A stretch of DNA of 64,000 nucleotides, taken from Diphasiastrum complanatum (taxonomy: Eukaryota > Streptophyta > Lycopodiopsida > Lycopodiales > Lycopodiaceae). Positions 23,851 through 35,444 of the stretch are shown one piece after another. Numbering within the stretch: the stretch's first letter is position 1; each line of letters starts with the position of its first letter. The stretch is taken from the NCBI GenBank assembly GCA_029204225.1, contig CM055107.1, positions 8,145,730-8,209,729 on the forward strand. The letters run 5' to 3'. The position numbers and the translations under genes are program-made. Under the pieces are notes generated by a model, which saw only the letters and a list, made by a program, of their open reading frames with translations, did no database searches and had not been told where the DNA came from.

Positions 23851-24100
23851 CTGCTGCGGCGGGAGTTTCTGATGTTTTTTTACACTCAGCTAATGTTCAA
23901 TGGAATACTCTGATGGAATGCCGAGGTGAGAGGTTCTGATGTTTTTTTACACTCAGCTAATGTTCAATGGGGAACTCAAAACCTCCCACCATGGCAGGAG
24001 GTTCTGATGTTGTTTTTCTACACTCAGCTAATGTTCAATGGGGAACTACGAAAATTGAAAATGGGAAACTCAGAACCTCCCGCCATGGAGGGAGGTTCAG
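23844..24100 (+). repeat. Second block of palindrome-bearing AT-rich units
   Basis: Palindrome variants at about 23844, 23980 and 24072 alternate with the repeated segment GATGTTTTTTTACACTCAGCTAATG and TTCAATGGGGAACT. A partial copy without a good palindrome is near 23920. It resembles the 21779-22110 block (shared ACTCAGCTAA word), so the two blocks bracket satellite array 2. Confidence 0.8.
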
Positions 24101-24289
24101 ATATTTTTTTCATGAAAAAAAATCCAATTCATAAAAATGGTGTTCAGTATAAATTTATAGCTTATGTCTTTTCAAAATTGAAAGAAAAATACCATTGATT
24201 TGGACTTTTGCTTGCAAGTAAATCGATGGTTCCAAAATTGGATTGTGGAGTTATGCTTAGAATACTCAGAATTAAAAAGAGAATGTGAA

Positions 24290-24430
24290 GTCTACGGAGG
24301 GTAGGGGTCTTACTTATACCATTTTTTGATGGATAGATGTATATGATACTTATGGGATATACCATTTGCCATGTGTCACTGCCTTATCACGTAGAGCTAA
24401 TTCAACATCTCATATATTTCAAAAACATTC
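24290..24430 (+). repeat. Dispersed module, copy 2
   Basis: Matches 22199-22330: GGAGGGTAGGGGTCTTAC, TTGATGGATAGATGTATATG, CTTATGGGATATACCATTTGCCATGTGTCACTGCC, then AACATCTCATATATTTCA. About 90% identical to copy 1 by eye. Confidence 0.8.
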
Positions 24431-24480
24431 ATTTCTATATAATAGATAATTGGATGGGGAAGGCCCATTCTGGGTATTTG

Positions 24481-24560
24481 GGCCGCAACCGCAACCGCAC
24501 CGCACCGCATTGCAACCGCCACCGCAATCCGCAACAGCACTGCAATTTGCAACCTACAAA
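24481..24560. repeat. GCAACC/GCACC low-complexity tract
   Basis: Runs of CCGCAACCGC, CCGCACCGC and GCAATTTGCAACC words about 80 bp long, placed after module copy 2 in the position that satellite array 2 takes after copy 1. Confidence 0.7.
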
Positions 24561-25217
24561 ACTATCAGTTCAAACTTGTGACGACTCATAGTTCTGTGAC
24601 GCTTCTATTCTGCTCTCAAAGAAATAGACAAAGGATTGGAGTTAATATATATAGAACCATGCCAGGTCATCACTTCGCGAATATGTTGTTAGAAATCCAG
24701 TTTCAAATAATAATAGTTTTGGATCAGTGACATGGCAAATACGACTTTTAAAAATGAAGCATGTTTGGATAGTACACTTGGGACAGTAACTGGCCTAACC
24801 AATATCAGAGAAAACGCAGATTGCTGAGGTGTCTTTAAAAAGGAAAAAAGAAACATTTTGACGCGGATTGATGACATGGATGAAGCTCGACGATAGTATA
24901 TATAAAGAGGTTCTTTCTAGAGACATTCAAGTGTTTCAAAGTCAGGTCTCTATGGTCAGTGAGAAGTAAGCTCAGTTTGCTCACTCATACTCTATTACTA
25001 AAGTAAGTTACTTTTAGATATAATCTAGATCATGTCTGTTAGATTACATATATACTTTTATGTGAAATGTAATCGAAATAGTCAATTTAAACGGACATTT
25101 TTATAAGATGCATGTATCTACAAAATATTGTAGTGTAACTTTAAAATGAAATTTACATATGTATATCAGCTGTATATATAAATATAAATATAGATATATT
25201 AATGTAATACCCATCAA
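24561..25217. other. No gene recognised
   Basis: Anonymous AT-rich sequence between the low-complexity tract and a TA microsatellite. I see no coding, repeat or transposon end in it. Confidence 0.45.
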
Positions 25218-25219
25218 TA

Positions 25220-25292
<73 letters not shown>
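25218..25292. repeat. TA microsatellite
   Basis: Uninterrupted TA run ending in ATACACACAC, directly against the left tip of the inverted structure that starts near 25298. Confidence 0.95.
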
Positions 25293-25297
<5 letters not shown>

Positions 25298-25300
<3 letters not shown>

Positions 25301-25345
25301 TAGTAAAGAGTGCCCGTCGTTGACGGGCAATGATGGCCGATCTAG
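25298..25345 (+). repeat. Left terminal inverted repeat
   Basis: CACTAGTAAAGAGTGCCCG, then TCGTTGACGGGCAATGATGG. Its reverse complement is found at about 58085-58123 with three or four differences over about 37 bp. It contains the small hairpin CCCGTC-GTT-GACGGG. Confidence 0.75.
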
Positions 25346-25449
25346 GTGACGGCTGATGATTTGGATGGCGCCCGATGGTTTAGGAGGAAAGCCGATGGTC
25401 ATTGACAAGTGGCCAATGGTCGTTGACGGGTGGCCAATGGTCAATGTCA

Positions 25450-25735
25450 GGTGGCCGATGTATGTGTGTGTATGTACGTGAGTGCATGTGTTTATATATG
25501 TGTGTGTATTCGTGAGAGTGCGTATATCTGTGCATGCGTGTGGGTAGTCTAGCATAGTGTGTCTACCGATGGCGGGGGTGGTCGTGTGTGTGTATGGATT
25601 TTTGTGTATGAGTGTGCGTGTATTTGTGTGTGTGGATTTGTGTGTATGATGTGTCCGATGGTGTGTGTGTCTGTGTGCATGTGTGGATTTGTGTGTATGA
25701 TACGTGTGTGTATGAAAGTGCATATGCATGCATTG
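25450..25735. repeat. GT-rich subterminal tract
   Basis: Interrupted TGTGTG stretches mixed with GTGTATG and TTTGTGTGTATGA words. The right-hand counterpart is the CA-rich tract at 57690-58060 in mirror position. Confidence 0.8.
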
Positions 25736-25754
25736 ATTTCTCAAAAACTTGATA

Positions 25755-27885
25755 TCTTTATAATTCCCTAGACTGCTTTTAGGGTTCTTGGCCTAAACGC
25801 ATGTTTCTTTGTGCATACTGAACCGCTTGGAGCCCAGTTTGTTGATGCGGGTTTGTCTCGACGTGCAACACTGGATGGAACATACGGCATGCAAGACGTA
25901 GCCCGTTCGACAATATTGGACCACTTCTTGAAAATGCCAAAAAGTAGTCAATTTATAGTGCCCTAGTGGCGTTCCTCCCGGCACGAAGGGCATTTTCAAG
26001 CATACAACATCAGAATTGAGCAACAACTGATCTAGTGGGTTCATGTTGAGCCCACAAATCTTTGGACACCTACCGTCCGAGGTTTGACTGTTTTTTACTG
26101 AATCTGACCAATTCTTGGCTCGACAGACCTATAATCTCAAGACTGCGTTTAGATTTTTTGGTTCGGATACACGTTTCGCTGTGAGTACTAAACGTTTGGA
26201 GCCCGGTCTAGTCCTGTGGGTTCGTCTCGGCGTGTAGCATAGAACGGAATAGAGGGTTTGTAAAATAGACTTTGTTCAGCGACATTGGACCAATTCTCGG
26301 GAATGTTGAAAAGTAGTCCATTTAGTGGCAATCCCCCGACAAAAAAGACGTTTTTGGACAAACAACGTCAGAATTAAGCTACAAATGGTCCTGCGAGTTT
26401 GTGTTGAGTCCAAAATCTGTGGACACCTCCCATTCGAAGTTCTAACCATAAAAATCCGACCAATTCTTGGCTTGACGGGCCTAAAATCCCCACATTATGT
26501 TTAGGATTTCTAGTTCAAACGCACGTTTCGCTATGAGTATTGAACCATTTGGAGCCTAGTTTAGTGCTGTAGGTTTGTATCGGCATGCAACACAGGACGA
26601 TATAGAGGGTCTAAAAAATGGACTCCGTTCGACGACACTCGACTAATTCTCATGAATGTTGGAAGTAGTTCCCAGTGGCAATCCCCCCGACAGAAAGGGC
26701 GTTTCTGGACAAATGGCATCAGAATTGAACTGCAAATGGTCATGTGGGTTTGTGTTGAGTCCACAAACCTATGGACACCTCTCGTTTGAAGTTTTGACAG
26801 TTTTTTACTGAATCCGACCAATTCTTGGCCCGACGGGCCTAGAATCCCAGCATTACGTTTAGGGTTTCTGGTTCGGACGCACTTTTCACTATGAATACTG
26901 AACTATTTCGTGCCTAGTTTAGTGTTGTAGGTTCATATCAGTGTCAGGATGGAACAGAGGGTTTGAAAAACGGACTCCGGTCGGCAACACTGGACCAATT
27001 CTCGAGAATGTTGGAAAGTAGTCCATTTAGTGGCATTTCCTCCAACAAAAAGGGCGTTTTCAGACAAACGACGTCAGAATTGAGCTACAAATTGTCTTGT
27101 GGATTCGTGTTGAGCCCACAAACCTGTGGACACCTCTCTTTAGAAGTTCTAACTAGTTTTTACTGAATCCAACCATTTTCTGGCTCGATAGGATCCCAAC
27201 ATTACGTTTAGTATTCCTGGTTCGGACGCACGTTTTGCTGTAAGTACTGAACTGTTTGGATTCTGGTTTAGTCCTGCAGGTTTGCCTCGGCGTGCAACAC
27301 ATGATGGAACAGACTTCCTTCAAAACGGACTCTGTTTGGCGACACTAGACCAATTCTTGGGAACGTTGGAAAGTAGTCCATTTAGTGGCAATCCCCCCGA
27401 AAAAAGACGTTTCTTGACAAATGACGTCAGAATTGAGATAAAAATGGTCCTGTGGATTCATGTTGAGCCGACAAACCTATGGACACCTCTCATTCGAAGT
27501 TCTGACCATTTTTTACTGAATCCGACCAATTCCTGGCTCGACGGGCCTAGAATCCCAACGCTACATTTAGAGTTTCTGGTTCGGATGCACATTTTGCTAT
27601 GAGTACTGAACCATTTGGAGCCCAATTTAGTGTTGTAGGTTTGTATCGGCGTGCAGCACAGGACGTAATAGACGGTCTAAAAAACGGACTTCGTTCAGCG
27701 ACACTGGACCTGTTCTCGGCTATGCTAAAAAGTAGTCCATTTAGCGGCATTCCCCTTGGCAAAAAGGTCGTTTCCGAACAAACGACATTGAAATTGAACT
27801 ACAAATGGTCTTGTGGGTTTGTGTCAAGCCCACGAACCTATGGACACCTCCCGTCCGAGGTTCTGATTGTTTCTCGCTGACCAAT
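25755..27885 (+). repeat. Left subterminal array, six ~355-bp units
   Basis: Units are marked by GACCAATTCTTGGCTCGACG at about 26106, 26458, 26816, 27171 and 27524, giving a period of 352-358 bp, and a last partial GACCAATTCG at 27879. Within each unit the order is TTTAGGGTTTCTGGTTCGGACGC, CTGAACC-TTTGGAGCC, GACACTGGACCAATTCTCGG, AGTAGTCCATTTAGTGGCA and TTGTGTTGAGCCCACAAACC. Open frames of 65-106 codons recur here but are broken differently in each unit. Confidence 0.92.
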
Positions 27886-28130
27886 TCGTTTGTGGGTCAA
27901 TGACCGGTCATGCTCGAAACAACTACCATGGATTGAAGTCTACATCTAAGTTGGAGTAGTCCCGAAATAAACGTAGCTCAGTCGATAGCTAATTAGCGTC
28001 ACATTGTTGTGCACTCAAGAATTCGAATATAGCAAGTTCGATGTAAAGCAAAATTGTTTGTGGGTCGACGGCTGCTCAGGGTCGAAACAACTACTATGGA
28101 TCAAAGTCTATAGCTAAGCTGCATCTAGGA
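27886..28130 (+). repeat. Direct repeat pair inside the left arm
   Basis: TTTGTGGGTC-A/GA-GG-C-GTC...TCGAAACAACTACCATGGAT and GAAGTCTACATCTAAG (27890-27955) recur at about 28058-28120 with several changes, period about 168 bp. A tRNA-like segment lies between the two copies. Confidence 0.6.
27970..28045 (+). tRNA. tRNA-like pseudogene or SINE-type head
   Basis: TAGCTCAGTCGA (27974-27985) resembles an A box, and GAATTCGAATAT (about 28019-28030) resembles a degenerate B box, 45 bp apart as in tRNA genes. Acceptor and anticodon stems do not pair convincingly and no identity can be assigned. It may be a decayed tRNA-derived SINE head. Confidence 0.25.
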
Positions 28131-28366
28131 TCGATTTTATGAAGGATCGATTTTAGGAGCTGATTCGATTCTCGTCTTCCTTCAAAAACTCTATTTTTCT
28201 TTACAACTTTTGACATTCAGCCTTCTTATCATGAAATTTCTCCTCAACTCCTTCTACATCTACCTGTTGTGCAGAAATGAGTCTGAGGGCCGCTTGTGTC
28301 ATCAGTAGATGACTTATCATATCCCCTTTACTTTATTATTATTAGATCATATCTTTCATTTATTCA

Positions 28367-28920
<554 letters not shown>

Positions 28921-29147
28921 TGTTCCTCTGCGGTCCCTCTGTTGTCCCTAATGCGGTTCCTCTGTGGTCCTCTGCAGTCCTCCCGCCGCGGCAGGAGGTT
29001 CTCATTAATTTTTGGTTTAAAAAAAATTCAGAGTGTTTCATTTTTTGGCAAATTTTTTTTCGAAGTGTACCTCCCGCCACGACGGGAGGACTGCAGAGGA
29101 CCACAGAGGGACCGCAGAGGTCGTAGAGGGTCGCATAGGACCTTATG
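28921..29147. mobile_element. Small foldback element with GC palindromes at the inner arm ends
   Basis: Left arm 28921-29000 and right arm about 29070-29147 are reverse complements: each arm contains GTCCTCTGCAGTCCTCCCG next to CTCTGTGGTCC and CTCTGCGGTCCCTCTG. The loop (29001-29069) is AT-rich. Each arm ends inward in a variant of CCTCCCGCCGCGGCGGGAGG, which can itself form a hairpin. Arms match the units of satellite array 2, so this may be a minimal form from which the arrays grew. Confidence 0.75.
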
Positions 29148-29164
29148 GTTTCTCAATCATGTTA

Positions 29165-29340
29165 CCTAATAAGATGGGGAGGGGTTTTATCTATCTTTGT
29201 GGATAGATGTTCATTTGCTTATGGGATTCAACAACAGCCACATGTTGAACTCATAAAAAAACAAATGTAATTGATTTTAGCTTTTTTGGCTTGTTGTAAT
29301 TGTGGTACAGAGCCACAATTCTTGGAAATGGACGATAAAG
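29165..29340 (+). repeat. Dispersed module, copy 3
   Basis: GATGGGGAGGGGTTTTATC, GTGGATAGATGTTCATTTGC, TTATGGGATTCA, CATGTTGAACTCATAAAAAA. It continues into a hairpin, AATTGTGG-TACAGAG-CCACAATT (29298-29320), followed by CTTGGAAATGGACGA. Copy 4 at 58352 has the same order. Confidence 0.75.
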
Positions 29341-29572
29341 ACACAAAACATAAAGACACAAATAACTTTTAAAAACAGAAAACTGAAAATTAGTAAAATT
29401 AAATGATGAATAACACTAAACGTCTACTAAACAAAAATCATAAATTTATAATTAAAAATTGCACACAAAACATAAAGACACAAATAACTTTTAAAAACAG
29501 AAAACTGAAAATTAGTAAAATTAAATGATGAATAACACTAAACGTCTACTAAACAAAAATCATAAATTTATA
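29341..29572. repeat. Exact tandem duplication of ~110 bp
   Basis: 29341-29450 is repeated at 29463-29572 with no difference that I can see, period 122 bp. The words are ACACAAAACATAAAGACAC, AACTGAAAATTAGTAAAATT and CTAAACGTCTACTAAAC. A diverged single copy lies at about 58680-58770. Confidence 0.9.
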
Positions 29573-29870
29573 AAACCCAAAAATAAATAAAAGAATAAAC
29601 AAATTACAAGAATAAACAAATTGAAAGAAATTAAAAGAATATATAAATAGTATTACATAATTGTAACATTAATAGATTGAATATTCAAAAAAGTGAATAA
29701 AATTTCAAATATAAAATAACTTTAGTAATACAAAAAAAATTGAATATAATCAAAATAATTATAAAATAACTAGAAAAATAAAAAAAATAATATAACTATT
29801 AGCAAATCATCAAAAAATAATATAACTATTAGCAAATCATCAAAAAAATAATATAACTATTAGCAAATCA
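29573..29870. other. A-rich low-complexity stretch
   Basis: Strongly A-rich sequence with short tandem duplications such as ATAATATAACTATTAGCAAA three times near 29790-29870. It corresponds to the A-rich stretch at 58770-59515. No gene. Confidence 0.7.
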
Positions 29871-30035
29871 TGAGGGCCAACTATTTAAGGACTGAGGGCC
29901 AAATAGCTAAGGACTAAGGGGCAAGGTCTAAGGACGGAGGGCCAACTAGCCACGGGTCGAGGGCCAATGTGTATGGGCCTTAAGACTAAGGGCCAACTGG
30001 CTAAGGGCCAAGATATAAGGGCTTAGGTCCAATTG

Positions 30036-30063
30036 CTAAACCCTAAATCCTAAACCCTAAACC
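30036..30063 (-). repeat. Interstitial plant telomere-type repeats (CCCTAAA)
   Basis: About four units: CTAAACCCTAAATCCTAAAC then CCTAAACC, one with a substitution. It lies at the diverged start of the 115-bp satellite. Confidence 0.85.
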
Positions 30064-30260
30064 AAGTGGCAAGGGGTAAAGGCCAAAATTTAATGACCAA
30101 TGGCGCGTAAGGGCTAAGTGCCAAGATCGAAGGAGTAAAGGCTAACGACCAAGGACTATAGTCCAATGGTTGAGGACCAAGTGTTTAGGGTTTAGGATAA
30201 GGGCCAAACTTTAAGGACCAATGGCGCGTAAAGGTTAAGTGCCAAAATCTAAGGAGTAAC

Positions 30261-30298
30261 GGTTTAGGGTTTAGGGTTAGAGTTAGGGTTAGGGTAAG
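30261..30298 (+). repeat. Interstitial plant telomere-type repeats (TTTAGGG)
   Basis: GGTTTAGGGTTTAGGG followed by TTAGAGTTAGGGTTAGGG. The second half carries the TTAGGG form. It is in the opposite orientation to 30036-30063, and the two are separated by about 200 bp of satellite. Confidence 0.85.
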
Positions 30299-33200
30299 GG
30301 CTAAGTGCCAACATCTAAGGAGTAAGGGCTAATGGCCAAGGACTATAGTCCAATGGTTGGGGACCAAGTGGCAAGGAGTAAGGGCCAAACTTTAAGGACC
30401 AATGTCGTGTAAGGGCTAAGTGCCAAGATATAAGGAGTAAGGGCAAACGGACAAGGACTATAGTCCAAAGGTTGAGGACCAAGTGGCAAGGAGTATGGGC
30501 CAAACTTTACGAACCAATGGCGCGTAAGGGCTAAGTGCCAAGATCTAAGGAGTAAGGGCTAGCAGCCAAGGACTATAGTCCAACGGTTGAGGACCAACTG
30601 ACAAGGGGTAAGGCATAAACTTTAAGGACCAATGGCGTGTAAGGGCTAAGTGCCAAGATCTAACGAGTAAGGGCTAACGGCCAAGGACTATAGTCCAATG
30701 GTTGAGGACCAAGTGGCAAGGGGTAAGGGCCAAAATTTAAGGACCAATGGCGCGTAAGGGCTAAGTGCCAAAATATAAGGAGTAAGGGCTAACGGCCAAG
30801 GACTATAGACCAATGGTTGAGGACCAAGTGGCAAGGGGTAACGACCAAACTTTAAGGACTAATGGCACGTAAGGGCTAACAGCCAAGATCTAAGGAGTAA
30901 GTGCTAACGGCCAAGGACTATAGTCCAATGGTTAGGGACCAAGTGGCAAGGGGTAAAGGCCAAACTTTAAGGATCAATGGCGTGAAAGGGCTAACTGCCA
31001 AGATCTAAAGAGAAAGGGCTAACGGCCAAGGACTATAGTCCAATGGTTGAGGACCAAGTGGCAAGGGGTAAGGGCCAAACTTTAAGGACTAATGGCGCGT
31101 AAGGACTAACTGCCAAGATCTTAAGAGTAAGGGCTAACGGCCAAGGACTATAGTCCAATGGTTGGGGACCAAGTGGCAAGGAGTAAGGGCCAAACTTTAA
31201 GGACCAATGGCGCGTAAGGGCTAACTGCCAAGATATAAGGAGTAAGAGCTAACGGCCAAGGACTATAGTCCAATGGTTGGGGACCAAGTGACAAGGGGTA
31301 AGGGCCAAACTTTAAGTACCAATGGCACGTACGGGCTAAGTGCCAAGATCTAAATAGTAAGGGCTAATGGCCAAGGACTATAGTCCAATGGTTGAGGACC
31401 AAGTGGCAAGGCGTAAGGGACAAACTTTAAGGACCAATGCCGCATCAGGGCTATGTGTCAAGATCTAAGGAGTAAGGGCTAACGACCAAGGACTATAGTC
31501 CAATGGTTGGGTACCAAGTGGCAAGGAGTAAGGGCCAAACTTTAAGGACAAATGGCGCGTAAGGACTAACTGCCAAGATCTAAGGAGTAAGGGCTAACGG
31601 CTAAGGACTATAGTCCAATGGTTGGGGACCAAGTGGCAAGGGGTAAGGAACAAACTTTAAGGACCAATGGCGCGTAAGGGCTAAATGCCAAGATCTAAGG
31701 AGTAAGGGCTAACGGCCAAGGACTATAGTCCAATGCTTGAAGACCAAGTGGCAAGAGGTAACGACCAAACTTTAAGGACCAATGGCGCGTAAGGGCTAAG
31801 TGCCAAGACCCAAGGAGTGAGGGCTAACGGCCAAGGACTATAGTCCAATGGTTGCGGACCAAGTGGCAAGGGGTAAGGGCCAAACTTTGAGGACCAATGG
31901 CGCGTAAGGGCTAACGGCCAAGGACTATAGTCCAATGGTTGGGGACCAAGTGGCAAGGGGTAAGGGCCAAACTTTAAGGACCAATGGTGCGTGAGGGCTA
32001 AATGCCAAGATCTAAGGAGTAAGAGCTAACGGCCAAGGACTATAGTCCAATGGTTGGGGACCAGGTGGCAAGGGGTAAGGGCCAAACTTTAAGGACCAAT
32101 GGCGCGTAAGGGCTAACTGCCAAGATCTAAGGAGTAAGGGCTAACGGCCATGGAGTATAGTCCAATGGTTAAGGACCAAGTGGCAAGGGGAAAGGGCCAA
32201 AATTTATGGACCACTGGCACGTAAGGGCTGAGTGCCAAGATCTAAGGAGTAACTGGTAACGGCCAAGGACTATAGTCCATGGGTTGAAGACCAAGTGGCA
32301 AGGGGTAAGGAATAAACTTTAAGGACAAATGGCTCGTAAGGGCTAAGTGCCAAGGTCTAAGGAGTAAGGGCTAACAGCCAATGACTATAGTCCAGTGGTT
32401 GAGGACCAAGTGGCTAGGGGTAAGGGCCAAAGTTTAAGGACCAATGGGGCGTAAGGGCTAAGTGCCAAGATCTAAGGAGTAAGGGCTAACGACCAAGGAC
32501 TATAGACCAATGGCTGGGGACCAAGTGGCAAGGGGTAACGGCCAAACTTTAAGGACCAATGTCGCAGAAGTGCTAAGTGCCAAGATCTAAGGAGTAAGGG
32601 CTAACGGCCAAGGACTATAGTCCAATGGTTGGGGACCAAGTGGCAAGGGGTAAGGGCCAAACTTTAAGGACCAATGGCGCGTAAGGGCTAAATGCCAAGA
32701 TCTAAGGAGTAAGGGCTAACGGCCAAGGACTATAGTCCAATGGTTGGGGACCAAGTGGCAAGGGGTAATGGCCAAACTTTAAGGACCAATGGCACGTAAG
32801 GGCTAAGTGCCAAGATCTAAGGAGTAAGGGCTAACAGCCAGGACTATAGTCCAATGGTTGGGGACCAAGTGGCAAGGGGTAAGGGCCAAACTTTAAGGAC
32901 CAATGGCGCATAAGGGCTAAATGTCAAGATCTAAGGAGAAAGGGCTAACGGCCAAGGACTATAGTCCAATGGTTGAGGACCAAGTTGCAAGAGGTAACGG
33001 CCAAACTTTAAGGACCAATGGCGTGTAAGGGCTAAATGCCAAGATCTAAGGAGTAAGGGCTAACGGCCAAGGACTATAGTCCAATGGTTGGGGACCAAGT
33101 GGCAAGGGCTAGGGGCCAAACTTTAAGGACCAATGTCACGTAAGGGCTAAGTGCCAACATCTAAGGAGTAAGGTCTAACGGACAAGGACTATAGATCAAT

Positions 33201-34425
33201 GGTTGAGGACCAAGTGGCAAGGGCTATGGGCCAAACTTTAAGGACAATGGCATGTAAGGGCTAAGTGCCAAGATCTAAGGAGTAAGGGGTAACGGCCAAG
33301 GACTATAGTGCAATGGTTGAAGACCAAGTGGCAAGGGGTAAGGAATAAACTTTAAGGACCAATGGCTCGTAAGGGCTAAGTGCCAAGATCTAAGGAGTGA
33401 GGGCTAACAGCCAATGACTATAGTCCAATGGCTAAGGACCAAGTGGCAAGGGGTAAGGGCCAAACTTTAAGGACCAATGGCGCGTAAGGACTAAGTGCCA
33501 AGATCTAAGTAGTGAGGGCTAACGACCAAGGACCATAGACCAGTGGCTGGGGACCAAGTGACAAGGGGTAACGACCAAACTTTCAGGACCAATGTCGTGT
33601 AAGGGCTAAGTGCCAAGATCTAAGGATTAAGGGCTAACGGAGAAGGACTATAGACCAATGGTTGAGGACCAAGTGGCAAGGGGTATGGGCCAAACTTTAA
33701 GGACCAATGGTGCGTAAGGGCTAAGTGCCAAGATCTAAGGAGTAAGGGCTAACGGCCAAGGACTATAGTCCAATGGTTAAGGACCTAGTGGCAAGGGGTA
33801 AGGGCCAAAGTTTAAGGACCAATGGCACGTAAGGGCTAAGTGCCAAGATCTAAGGAGTAAGGGCTAATGACCAAGGACTGTAGTCCAACGGTTGGGGACG
33901 AAGTGGCAAGTGGTAAGGGCCAAACTTTAAGGACCAATGGCGCGTAAGGGCTAAGTGCCAAGATCTAAGGAGTAAGGGCTAACGGGCAAGGACTATAGTC
34001 CAATGGGTGAGGACCAAGTGGCAAGGGCTAACGGGCAAACTTTATTGACCAATGGTGCGGAAGGGCTAAGTGCCAAGATCTAAGGAGTAAGGGCTAACGG
34101 CTAAGGACTATAGTCCAATGGTTGGGGACCAAGTGGCAAGGGGTAAGGGCCAAACTTTAAGGACCAATGGTGCATAAGGGCTAAGTGCCAAGGTCTAAAT
34201 AGTAAGGGCTAACGGCTAAGCACTATAGTCTAGTGGTTGAGGACCAAGTGGCAAGGGGTAAGGGCCAAATTTTAAGGACCAATGACACGTAAGGGCTAAG
34301 TGCCAAAATCTAAGGAGTAAGGGCGAACGACCAAGGACTATAGTCCAATGGTTGGAGACCAAGTGGCAAGGGGTAATGGCCAAACTTTAAGGACCAATGG
34401 TGCGTAAGGGCTAAGTGCCTAGATC

Positions 34426-34717
34426 CAAGGAATCCGACGTCAATACCTCAAGTTAAATTTATTTAACTATGCTAGTTAGTATAATGAGATTTGTTAGCTA
34501 GACTATTTACAGTTTTAGAAACATAGTATGCACAGTTGTTAGAAATATAATATGCATAGTAACTGTGACTACTGTGGCATTCTCATGAGATTAAATGTAA
34601 TACGAAAAAGTATCATATCAGAGAGATTTTTGGCACCTAAGCTTTGAAAATGGCAATGGCAAGGATACCAAGATCTACTATTGAGTCTGTGATTCTTTAC
34701 AATGCGAAACATGATGC
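34426..34717. other. Unassigned sequence beside element C
   Basis: About 290 bp of AT-rich sequence between the satellite and the C LTR. Nothing recognised. Confidence 0.4.
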
Positions 34718-34794
34718 TGATAAAATTTCAGCAAGCTCACACGTGTGGGGAATGATCCTCAAGTGTGAATAATCTTGTTAAGCTTTGTGTTTAG
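34718..34794 (-). repeat. 3' LTR of element C, outer fragment
   Basis: The end of the C LTR, homologous to the last 80 bp of the E 5' LTR: CACACGTGTGG with CACGTG at 34740-34745, and AAGCTTTGTGTTTAG. It is cut by element D at TTTAG. Confidence 0.75.
34790..34794. repeat. Target-site duplication of element D, left
   Basis: TTTAG, repeated at 40804-40808. Confidence 0.93.
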
Positions 34795-35444
34795 TGTGAA
34801 AGATTTCAGATCCTTAAGATCCAATCTACTTGAATGATCTTTGGTTAGAAAGGGAAATACACTACCAATTTCACCAATGTAGAAAAATCAGCATCTACAC
34901 ACAATTTGAGATGCAAACACTAATAGAACTTGATTAAACTTGAATGAAATGATTATGTACTGTTGCTGTCCGTACAAAACTAGCAAGCTACTGTATTTCA
35001 CACGTGTGAATCCAAAAATAGCAAATATAGATCATTCTACACATAGAATTGCAAGCAATCACCAAGATAGTGCACCAATGGATAGTAGAACCCAAGAGAA
35101 CCATGTATAAGCATGAAATGAGATAGAGAAGAGAGAAGATGACTCTCTCCACGAGTTACATCCTTTTATAGCAGGTCCAAACCCTATTTGGCCACTTGGC
35201 TTTCCCACCAAAATGCTAACCCTACCAATTTTGGGTCTAGATTCAATGTACCCAACTTATTCAAATTGAATCTACTCAAACTCGCATTCTATCTTTCCCA
35301 CACTTTCAAAAAGTGTTTATTCAAATGAAATTTAGACTAATGAACTTTGAAAAGTCAACCTCTAAGTCTAAAACAAGTTTTGGCCTCAATATGCCAAATA
35401 TGAAAATATTGCAAAATGTGATGAAACTAGTTGAATCTTTCACA
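34795..35444 (-). repeat. 3' LTR of element D
   Basis: A 650-bp LTR with TG...CA ends, full-length match to 40154-40803 with about ten substitutions. CACGTG is at 35001-35006. It is preceded, in element orientation, by the polypurine tract GTTGAAGAGGGAG. Confidence 0.95.

Larger units (their letters stand above)
29876..34425 (+). repeat. 115-bp satellite array
   Basis: After a diverged start, regular monomers of about 115 bp run from about 30150 to 34425, roughly 37 copies. Each contains the perfect 12-bp palindrome GGACTATAGTCC, then AATGGTTGAGGACCAAGTGG, CAAGGGGTAAGGGCCAAACT, TTAAGGACCAATGGCGCG and TAAGGGCTAAGTGCCAAG. Most of the monomer can be read as variants of TAAGGGC/CTAAGGG. Open frames (for example on the minus strand at 31956-31723) simply translate the monomer. 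Confidence 0.95.

Noticed and set aside
21879-24098. GC hairpins as Helitron 3' ends
   Set aside because: Helitron ends need a hairpin about 10 nt before CTRR and a T target. No consistent CTRR follows the palindromes, and no Rep/helicase gene is present.
25101-25744. His-Thr and Ile-Tyr rich frames near the TA and GT tracts
   Set aside because: Microsatellite translations.
30315-31956. Minus-strand Pro-Leu-Gly-Pro-Gln repeat proteins
   Set aside because: They follow the 115-bp satellite monomer and end at random monomer variants.
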